Below, one piece after another: positions 41,002 to 47,820 of a stretch of DNA of 47,820 nucleotides. The notes beneath the pieces were generated by a model. That model was not told where the DNA came from. It saw only the letters and a list, made by a program, of their open reading frames with translations, and made no database searches. How positions within the stretch are numbered: position 1 is the first letter of the stretch; every line of letters begins with the position of its first letter. The position numbers and the translations under genes were made by a program. Origin of the DNA: Halalkalirubrum salinum (GTDB lineage Archaea; Halobacteriota; Halobacteria; Halobacteriales; Haloferacaceae); the NCBI RefSeq assembly GCF_005543295.1, contig NZ_SRSG01000014.1:1-47820 (forward strand). The letters are read 5' to 3'.

Positions 41002-42044
41002 GCGAACCGCTGTTGCGCGTCGACGGGCTCAAAAAGTACTACGACGACGGCTCGTCGATCGTCGATCGGATCCTCGGCGCGGAGACCCAAAGTGTCAAAG
41101 CCGTCGATGGGGTCTCTTTCGAGATCGAGCAGGGAGAGACACTCGGGCTCGTCGGCGAGTCCGGCTGTGGGAAGTCGACAACCGGCGAAACCGTGCTTCG
41201 GTTGCGGGAGGCGACCGCCGGCGAGGTTGTCTTTGACGGCGACGACCTCCTCTCGATGGGGCCGGACGATCTGACGGAGTTTCGCACTCGTGCACAGATC
41301 GTCTTTCAGGATCCGTTTTCGAGTCTCGATCCACGGATGACCGCCGGTGACATTATCACCGAGGGATTGCGGATCCACGACATTGAAACCAAACAGGAGC
41401 GCCGAAACACCGCCCTCGAACTGCTCGAACAGGTCGGGCTTTCGGCCGATCAGATCGATCGATACCCTCACGAGTTCTCGGGCGGCCAGCGCCAGCGGAT
41501 CGGGATCGCGCGGGCGCTGGCGGTCGATCCAGAGTTCGTCGTTCTCGACGAGCCAGTGAGTGCCCTTGACGTCAGCGTTCAGGCGCAGATTCTCAATCTG
41601 CTCGACGATCTGCAGGCGGAGTTCGGTCTCACGTACCTCTTTATTGCCCACAATCTCGGGGTAGTTCGACATATCTGCGATCGGGTCGCGGTGATGTACC
41701 TCGGCGAGATCGTCGAGATTGGGCCCGTCGACGAAATCTTTGGAAATCCCGCACACCCCTACACCGAGGCGCTCTTAGAGAGCGTCCCGAAGTTGGATGC
41801 CGACGGCAGCGAACGACGGATGCAGACGCTCGAAGGCGACGTCCCATCGCCGCGGAATCCCCCAGCTGGGTGTCGGTTCCACACCCGCTGTCCGCACGCT
41901 CGTGAGGTGTGCCGAAACGAAGCACCGCCGACCTACCAAGCCACAGAGACCCAGCAGGCCGCGTGCTTCCGGGTCGACAGCGACCACGAGTACTGGGAGA
42001 GCGAGCCGATCGCTTCGGAACAGTATCCCGATCAGTCGAGATGA
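40998..42044 (+). CDS. dppF: ABC transporter ATPase, DppF-type
   Basis: A 348-aa second ATPase. Walker A is G-E-S-G-C-G-K-S at 53-60, the signature is F-S-G-G-Q-R-Q-R-I, and Walker B is VLDEPVSALDVS. The C-terminal domain ends with CRFHTRCPHAREVC and a final Cys. It pairs with DppD to energise the transporter. The last 13 bases overlap the 3' end of the minus-strand paralog, so the two operons are convergent and their transcripts would overlap at the 3' ends. Confidence 0.94.
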   Translation: MSEPLLRVDGLKKYYDDGSSIVDRILGAETQSVKAVDGVSFEIEQGETLGLVGESGCGKSTTGETVLRLREATAGEVVFDGDDLLSMGPDDLTEFRTRAQIVFQDPFSSLDPRMTAGDIITEGLRIHDIETKQERRNTALELLEQVGLSADQIDRYPHEFSGGQRQRIGIARALAVDPEFVVLDEPVSALDVSVQAQILNLLDDLQAEFGLTYLFIAHNLGVVRHICDRVAVMYLGEIVEIGPVDEIFGNPAHPYTEALLESVPKLDADGSERRMQTLEGDVPSPRNPPAGCRFHTRCPHAREVCRNEAPPTYQATETQQAACFRVDSDHEYWESEPIASEQYPDQSR

Positions 42045-43291
42045 CACGCTGCGGAATGTGTGTCCCCGTCGAGCTCTGGATTCGATCGTTCACAGATACT
42101 AGTATACGCCGACATCGCATCGGCTGCGGCATCCCATTTGCCTTCGGCTATTGACTCGAAGGCCGTTTCCAATCGCTCGCGGTGCACCGCTGGGAGTGGG
42201 CTGTCAACGGTACGATCGTACAGCTGTTCGACAGTCGTCTCAACGGACGCGTCCTCGGGGATTGTAAACGCCCGATCGTCAATTCGCTGTCGAATTGTCT
42301 GGATCGCGCGATAGCTCTGTTGATCAATATCCATTTCATCGGGCGGGATGATGTGTGGACATCGTGTTCTAAACCGGCAGCCAGATGGCGGCTGTCGAGG
42401 TGAGGGAACGTCCCCAGAAATCACAGTGATATCTCGTTGGGCCTCTTCGGTTGTCGGCCGCGGAACACTGTCAAGCAGTGCTTCAGTATAGGGGTGTCGT
42501 GGTGCAGTAAAGATCTCTTCAATCGGCCCCATTTCGACGATTTCGCCGAGATACATCACTGCGACACGATCACAAACCTGACGGATGACCGAGAGATCGT
42601 GGCTAATCAACAGGTAGGTGAGGCCGAACTCCGTTTGCAGTTCGTCGAGTAGGTTCAACACCTGTGCTTGCACACTCACGTCAAGTGCGCTTGTTGGCTC
42701 ATCAAGGACTACAAAGTCAGGATCAAGCGCGAGTGCTCGTGCAATCCCGATCCGCTGGCGTTGGCCGCCGGAGAACTCGTGGGGATATCGATCGAACTGA
42801 TCCGCTGAGAGTCCGACACGCTCGAGTAGGTTTCGAACTCGCTCGTTTCGTTCGTCGAGTGTTCCCCGGCCGTGGACATCGAGCGGCTGTCGGACCGTTG
42901 CGCCAATCGTCTGTCTGGGGTCGAGACTCGAAAACGGATCTTGAAAGACGATCTGTGCCCGTTGTCTGAATTCTGTGAGGGCTGCCCCCCCGAGCTCGAA
43001 AACAGGCTCTCCGTTGAACGTAACAGATCCGTCGGTCGGTTCCTGCAACCGTAAGACGGTCTCGCCGGTTGTCGACTTCCCACAACCGGATTCGCCAACC
43101 AACCCGAGTGTTTCTCCACGAATAACGTCAAAAGAGACGCCATCGACTGCACGTACCGGTGAAGTCTCATCGCCAAAGAGTCGATCGAGAAATCCAGGCG
43201 CAGTCTCAAAGTATTTTTTGAGGTTTTCGACAGAGACCAGTGTGTCACCACCCGATGTAGTGTCTGCGTTGTTGTGCTCGAGGGTGCTCAT
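42032..43291 (-). CDS. dppF: ABC transporter ATPase, DppF-type, second copy
   Basis: A 419-aa paralog of the plus-strand DppF with the same motifs ([29 protein letters not shown]). It carries an additional C-terminal stretch of about 70 residues between [13 protein letters not shown] and the last cysteines, rich in Glu and Arg, as in longer haloarchaeal DppF proteins. It overlaps the upstream dppD by four bases (ATGA) and meets the convergent dppF tail to tail. Confidence 0.94.
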   Translation of the reverse strand: MSTLEHNNADTTSGGDTLVSVENLKKYFETAPGFLDRLFGDETSPVRAVDGVSFDVIRGETLGLVGESGCGKSTTGETVLRLQEPTDGSVTFNGEPVFELGGAALTEFRQRAQIVFQDPFSSLDPRQTIGATVRQPLDVHGRGTLDERNERVRNLLERVGLSADQFDRYPHEFSGGQRQRIGIARALALDPDFVVLDEPTSALDVSVQAQVLNLLDELQTEFGLTYLLISHDLSVIRQVCDRVAVMYLGEIVEMGPIEEIFTAPRHPYTEALLDSVPRPTTEEAQRDITVISGDVPSPRQPPSGCRFRTRCPHIIPPDEMDIDQQSYRAIQTIRQRIDDRAFTIPEDASVETTVEQLYDRTVDSPLPAVHRERLETAFESIAEGKWDAAADAMSAYTSICERSNPELDGDTHSAACHLD

Positions 43292-44481
43292 GAGTCACCC
43301 CCGGAACTCTCGAAGTATCCTGCCGGTAGCGCCTCCTCCTCGGCGTATCCATCGGAGACGAGATAACACTGTGCGGTGTGCGATTGGCTCCCCGATGCAT
43401 CAAGCTCCGAGGGCTCGTCAAGACAGCGTTGCATCGCTTTCGGACAGCGATCAGCGAAGGCACACCGAGTTCCCATCTCCGAATCGAGCAGGCTTGGAAC
43501 GTTACCGGCGATCGGCTGCAAGCGATTGCCACCGGGCGTGTCGATATCTGGGATACTGCCGATCAGTCCCTCTGTGTAGGGGTGTGCTGGTGTATCGAAG
43601 ATATCACTAACAGTACCACGCTCGACAATTTTCCCGGCGTACATGACCCCGACACGTTCGCACATCCGCGCAACGACACCGAGGTCGTGTGTAATGAGCA
43701 AGATTGACATCCCGAACTCTGCTTGGAGATCGTTGAGTAACTCGAGTACCTGCGCTTGAATGGTTACATCTAGTGCTGTCGTCGGTTCGTCAGCGATCAA
43801 CACGTCGGGTTCGCCTGCCAGTGCCTGCGCGACCATCGCGCGCTGTAACATTCCCCCAGAGAACTCGTGAGGATACTGTCCAACCCGCTCTTCCGGATCG
43901 GGAATCCCGACCTGTTCGAGCAGCGAGATTGCCTCTTGTTTGCTCGATTCGGAGACGTATCCTCGCGAGGGGAACACGGTCGACAACAAAAAGTCGCTAA
44001 AGCGATACTCCGGCCGCGTACTCCGTGCAGAGACCGATCGTGGTCGCGTGGTTGCGCGGCGTTGGACCTCAACCGCTTCCGCAATCTGCTCGCCGACAGT
44101 GATTGAGGGATTAAAACTACTCTCTGGATCTTGGAAAATCATACTAAATGACGTTCCGCGAAGCGACCTGCGGACATGTTTCGGGACAGCCAGCAAGTCC
44201 ACGTAGTCACCATCGACTGCGTCAGGATGGCGTTCGGCAATAGACGCGGCAAACTCCGGGTTTCGGTACCTGACGGTTCCGGCAGTTATTTTTCCGGGAT
44301 CTTCGACCAGATCCATAATCGACAAGGCAGTCACACTCTTGCCGCTGCCGCTTTCACCGACGACGCCAACTGTCTCGCCCGGATTGATCGTGAGATCGAC
44401 GTCGGAGACCGCATTTATCTGTCCTTCACCGGTGAAAAATCGGGTTGTAAGGCCTTCTATATCCAGAATTGGATCTACCAT
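43288..44481 (-). CDS. dppD: ABC transporter ATPase, DppD-type, second copy
   Basis: A 397-aa ATPase closely related to the plus-strand DppD over its whole length, including Walker A GESGSGKS, the haloarchaeal insertion ([19 protein letters not shown]), SGGMLQRAM and [11 protein letters not shown]. The Cys-containing C-terminal segment is [14 protein letters not shown]. The start follows the dppC stop by two bases. Codon-level differences from the plus-strand copy suggest an old duplication or separate acquisition, not a recent copy. Confidence 0.94.
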   Translation of the reverse strand: MVDPILDIEGLTTRFFTGEGQINAVSDVDLTINPGETVGVVGESGSGKSVTALSIMDLVEDPGKITAGTVRYRNPEFAASIAERHPDAVDGDYVDLLAVPKHVRRSLRGTSFSMIFQDPESSFNPSITVGEQIAEAVEVQRRATTRPRSVSARSTRPEYRFSDFLLSTVFPSRGYVSESSKQEAISLLEQVGIPDPEERVGQYPHEFSGGMLQRAMVAQALAGEPDVLIADEPTTALDVTIQAQVLELLNDLQAEFGMSILLITHDLGVVARMCERVGVMYAGKIVERGTVSDIFDTPAHPYTEGLIGSIPDIDTPGGNRLQPIAGNVPSLLDSEMGTRCAFADRCPKAMQRCLDEPSELDASGSQSHTAQCYLVSDGYAEEEALPAGYFESSGGDS

Positions 44482-44483
44482 CG

Positions 44484-45503
44484 TTAGGCACCTCGCGTGC
44501 TGTTGTCAACATTCGGATCAAGCGCGTCTCGAAGCCAATCACCAATCAGATTGACGCCAATCACAGTGAGCATGATCCCAATACCAGGAACTACTGCGAC
44601 CCACGGTCTGGTACGGAGCACATCTTGGCCACGTTCGATCTCATACCCCCAAGACAGTGTCGTTCCTGAGAAGCCAAGATACGCGAGCGACGCCTCAAGG
44701 AGGATAATAACAGCCACCTGAATCGTTGCGAGAACGATGATCGGAGTGACACTGTTGGGCAACACGTGTCGCCACAGGATCGATCGATCCGGCGTGCCGA
44801 AGCTCTTGGCGGCTTTGACGTACTCTTCGCTGCGAAGCGACAGTGCCTCGCCACGGGCAATTCTCGCAAACCACACCCACGTCACGAGCGCGGCGACGAT
44901 AGTTACCGTCCCAGGGATCGGGATCGCAGTGGGCATCCCATCGGCAACGCCGATATCCAGGAACGAATCAACGTACACGATCGGATCGGGCACAAAAACG
45001 GGCGATTCACCAAACACACCGATAAGCGCAAGCGCGAGCACGAGTGCAGGGAACGCCAACATCACGTCTGCGTTGCGCATCAATACGTCGTCAACCCGGC
45101 CGCCGTAGTACCCAGCGACGAGCCCAAGCGGGACCCCAATTGCGAGTGCCATGAGTACGCCAAGTATGCCGACTACCAACGAAACCCGCGCGCCGTACAG
45201 AAACCGTGAGTACACATCCTGGCCAACGGTGTTCGTTCCGAGTAGATGCTCGTCGGATGGTTCGATGGCTACCTCGGTTATTTCACCGTCCTGTGAGATC
45301 TGCGTCTCATAGGACGTACCGGTTGGGGGGTATGGTTGTCCGCTATCATCATAGTATCCGGTGCGCGTCGGATCGTGGGTCGCGAGAATCGGTGCGAATA
45401 TTGCGAATAACACGATGCAGATCAGAATCGCGACGCCGAGTTTCGGCAGCAGACTCTCGGTGAACGACTCTGAGAGATTCGACTTAATCCGTTCAGAGAT
45501 CAT
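44484..45503 (-). CDS. dppC: ABC transporter permease, DppC-type, second copy
   Basis: A 339-aa permease, the same length as its plus-strand paralog, with six helices, an N-terminal extracellular segment ending HLLGTNTVGQDVYSRFLYGAR, and the EAA loop VKAAKSFGTPDRSILWRHVLPN. The ATG overlaps the dppB stop by four bases. The extracellular segment (YYDDSGQPYPPTGTSYETQ) is the least conserved part between the copies, which fits a different docking partner. Confidence 0.94.
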   Translation of the reverse strand: MISERIKSNLSESFTESLLPKLGVAILICIVLFAIFAPILATHDPTRTGYYDDSGQPYPPTGTSYETQISQDGEITEVAIEPSDEHLLGTNTVGQDVYSRFLYGARVSLVVGILGVLMALAIGVPLGLVAGYYGGRVDDVLMRNADVMLAFPALVLALALIGVFGESPVFVPDPIVYVDSFLDIGVADGMPTAIPIPGTVTIVAALVTWVWFARIARGEALSLRSEEYVKAAKSFGTPDRSILWRHVLPNSVTPIIVLATIQVAVIILLEASLAYLGFSGTTLSWGYEIERGQDVLRTRPWVAVVPGIGIMLTVIGVNLIGDWLRDALDPNVDNSTRGA

Positions 45504-46489
45504 TCGAGAGCCACCTCGGGATCAACGTAACTGTACACCGCGTCGACAGCGATATTGATCGCGACGAACGCGACGGCAATGAAGACAATAATTCCCTGCA
45601 TCAGCGGCCAATCACGCGCGTCAAGCGCGTCAATGAGCCGTTGACCCAGTCCAGGCCAGTTGAACACCGTTTCGGTGATAACCGCCCCTCCCATCAGCGT
45701 GCCGAGTTGCAGACCAAGGACAGTGACAATTGGGATCATCGTATTTCGGAGGACATGTTTGTACCGAACAAGCAGTTCGGGAAGGCCTTTCGCCTCGGTG
45801 GCAGTGACGTAGGGCTTTCCGAGTTCGTCAATCATCCCACTGCGAGTCAGCCGGGTAATAAGGGCGGTAAAGTACGTCCCTAGGGTGACAGCTGGCAAGG
45901 CAATGTAGTGTATCCAGGTTGTGAGCTCGCTGATCGAACCAGTTTCGGCGAGCGTCAAAACCGCCGGGCCCAACCCAACAGGTCGACGGCCGGTCGGAAA
46001 GAGTCCAGCCCAGACACCCAACACCAAGATCAACATCAGCCCGAGCCAGAAATTCGGCGTACTAATTCCCAGCAGTGAAAACAGCGTCGCGCTGTAATCT
46101 GCGGGGGTGTCCCGTCGAGTCGCGCTTATTACGCCGAGCGGAATCGCGATGACCATTGCGACGACTGTTGCCGCGAGTGCAAGTTCGAGCGTCGCGGGGA
46201 TTCGTTCGATAACCATCAGCGCGACATCGCGCTCTGATCGCCACGAATAGCCCAGGTCACCGACGAGCAGTCCTTGCACATAGTCTGCGTACTGGATGTA
46301 CACCGGGTCGTTCAGTCCCTCTGCCTCCCGGACCTGTTGGATTAACTCCCTGCTCGCGCCCTCCCCGAGCATGAGGGTCGCCGGATCACCCGGAGAGACT
46401 GCACGGAGCCCGAAGAGAATCGTAACAACTCCCCAGAGGACAAATATCCCCTGCAAGAGCCGTTTAGTCAGAAACTTTGCTATCGACAT
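45500..46489 (-). CDS. dppB: ABC transporter permease, DppB-type, second copy
   Basis: A 329-aa permease with six predicted helices, beginning LTKRLLQGIFVLWGVVTILFGLRAVSPGDP and with the EAA loop ATEAKGLPELLVRYKHVLRNTMIPIVT. It is the paralog of the gene at 37791. Upstream, 204 bp of spacer separates it from the truncated binding-protein gene, compared with 30 bp in the intact operon. The spacer holds no gene that I can see, and may carry its own promoter. Confidence 0.94.
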   Translation of the reverse strand: MSIAKFLTKRLLQGIFVLWGVVTILFGLRAVSPGDPATLMLGEGASRELIQQVREAEGLNDPVYIQYADYVQGLLVGDLGYSWRSERDVALMVIERIPATLELALAATVVAMVIAIPLGVISATRRDTPADYSATLFSLLGISTPNFWLGLMLILVLGVWAGLFPTGRRPVGLGPAVLTLAETGSISELTTWIHYIALPAVTLGTYFTALITRLTRSGMIDELGKPYVTATEAKGLPELLVRYKHVLRNTMIPIVTVLGLQLGTLMGGAVITETVFNWPGLGQRLIDALDARDWPLMQGIIVFIAVAFVAINIAVDAVYSYVDPEVALE

Positions 46490-46693
46490 GTATTGGCTGA
46501 TTCAGGTGTGACCACGATGATTATCTTTTCGTTTCAGTCGAGCGTTCCGTGATCGATCCGAGGTTGTGGGCCCATCAGACGATACGTTCGATCGCACGGT
46601 CCCAGCATCTGTCGATCGACCGTGATGAGCCTACAGAGAGCGATCGCCGTGAACAGAGGGTAAGGCTACCGACAGCTCCCCCAAGAGTGCTGT

Positions 46694-47785
46694 TTACGCG
46701 TCCATTCCCCAGATGTAGACCGTCTCGTCTTCTCTGGGTTCCCACTGAATGGCATCGTTGACGCCGTAAATGCTCTCTTGGGTGTGCAAGAAGACGAAGG
46801 GGCACTTTTCGTGGGCAAGTTGGTTGACCGCTTCGAGCTGTTGGACGCGCTCTTCGGGGTCTTCGATCTGTTGACTCTCGAGGATCGCATCGCTGAGCTC
46901 CTCGTCTTCGAACGTCCGCGATTCGTTATCAGGAATCGTAAAGAAGCCCTGAACACCGTAGTCGGTGTCGCCCGTGATCGTCCCCCAGCCGATCATATAG
47001 AAGGGGATCTCCCACGTCTCGCCATACTCGTCAGGATTAACTCCCGCCTGGTTGGCGTCGGAGACGACGCCGAAATCAACAATGCTCGCCTCACACGAGA
47101 CGTTGGGCAACTGATCGATCATATCTGCACACGTCTCACCAATATCGGCGTCGTTGAGGTACCGGCCTTGTGGCGCGACAAGTTCGATCTCGATGTCACC
47201 GTAGCCGCTTTCTTCGACGAGGCTCTCGGCCATTGCGAGGTCTTGCTCGTACGGCTCGATGTCCGAATTAAACCCGTTGATTCCCGGCGCGACGGGCTGT
47301 CCCCGCGCTTCGCCGAAGCCGCTCAGAACGGTATTAACGATCTCTTCATTGTCCACGGCGTAGTTCATTGCCTGCCGGAACTCGAGGCTGTCGAACGGCT
47401 CGACCGTGTTTTTCATCGGCAAAAAGATGTTCCGGAAGCTCGTGACCTGTCGAATCTCGACACCATCGGCGTTCTGGACAGTCGAAGCATCCTCTGGGAG
47501 GATGTTTATTGTCAGATCGGTTTCGCCAGTTTCGAGCGCCGCAACCCGGCCGCTGGACTCGCCGTCGGCGTTGATGACGACGCGCTCGAACGGCGGCTCT
47601 TCTCCCCAGTAGTCGTCGAAGGCTTCGAGCACGACCTCCTCGCCCGAGGTAAATTCGACGACCTCATACGGGCCTGTTCCATTGAAGTCCTCTGGGTCCG
47701 CGCCAGAGATCGCATCGTTCTCAGCAGATCTATCCAAATGAAGTGTGATCGTGGAAGCTACACAGAGACTCCTCTCAGAACTCAA
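46694..47785 (-). pseudogene. 5'-truncated ABC substrate-binding protein (SBP_bac_5)
   Basis: The reading frame encodes the C-terminal two thirds of a family 5 binding protein: DFNGTGPYEVVEF, LEFRQAMNYAVDNEEIV, PFVFLHTQESIYGVNDAIQWEPRE. Relative to the intact copy about 175 N-terminal residues are missing, including the Tat signal, lipobox and first part of lobe I. Upstream similarity fades at about 47730, and a TGA stop in frame at 47786-47788 precedes a possible TTG start, so no full-length gene exists within the window. A breakpoint, perhaps from an insertion continuing beyond the right edge, is the simplest cause. The dppBCDF genes downstream stay intact. Confidence 0.75.
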
Positions 47786-47820
47786 TCAGGAATACCGCGT
47801 TCTGCTAAAGAAATAACGGA

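Overview
The window is about 47.8 kb of chromosome from a halophilic archaeon (class Halobacteria). The encoded proteins are acidic. Signal peptides are Tat type (RR motif followed by a lipobox), many starts look leaderless with a TATA box about 26 nt upstream, and several families are archaeal or haloarchaeal: archaeal DnaG, the siroheme-decarboxylase heme route, SAMP1 with deoxyhypusine synthase, DUF63, DUF92 and DUF3311. CTAG is rare. The palindrome CGATCG is extremely common: 17 copies hand-counted in the first 2.9 kb, against about one expected. No rRNA or tRNA gene was found.

Left part (1-17.7 kb), mostly core genome. It starts with pterin carbinolamine dehydratase and a HAD hydrolase. 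A heme operon, ahbAB-sirC-hemA, follows. Then come a Tat lipoprotein with two fluoride channels (crcB pair), and a cis-prenyltransferase locus: a catalytic UppS, a convergent partner subunit that has lost the catalytic motif but ends in RFGR, and a divergent DUF92 membrane protein. Archaeal dnaG is next, followed by a GC-rich foldable stretch with its own box A that may be a small RNA gene. DUF3311 with a sodium:solute symporter, YqcI/YcgG with an isochorismatase, a PiT permease and an unknown membrane protein complete the section.

Mobile island (17.9-20.85 kb). An IS1341-type element (tnpB plus a probable right-end guide RNA) sits at the first codons of a small PRC-barrel-like gene. Beside it lies a decayed IS5-family element whose transposase is split by a 53-bp double-hairpin insertion. 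Both elements lack the CGATCG motif.

Middle part (21-36 kb). A lipoprotein and a DUF6517-like protein come first, then a methyltransferase. A minus-strand run holds two membrane TrkA-C proteins, SAMP1 and deoxyhypusine synthase, with a divergent K+ channel. Uridine phosphorylase, DUF63 with a 25-bp tandem repeat at its 3' end, an aldo/keto reductase, two EamA transporters and an AbrB/PIN toxin-antitoxin pair follow.

Right part (36-47.8 kb). Two complete sets of oligopeptide-type ABC transporter genes face each other tail to tail, and the two terminal ATPase genes overlap by 13 bp. The plus-strand operon is intact (substrate-binding protein, B, C, D, F). The minus-strand copy has intact B, C, D and F, but its binding-protein gene has lost its 5' part near the window edge.
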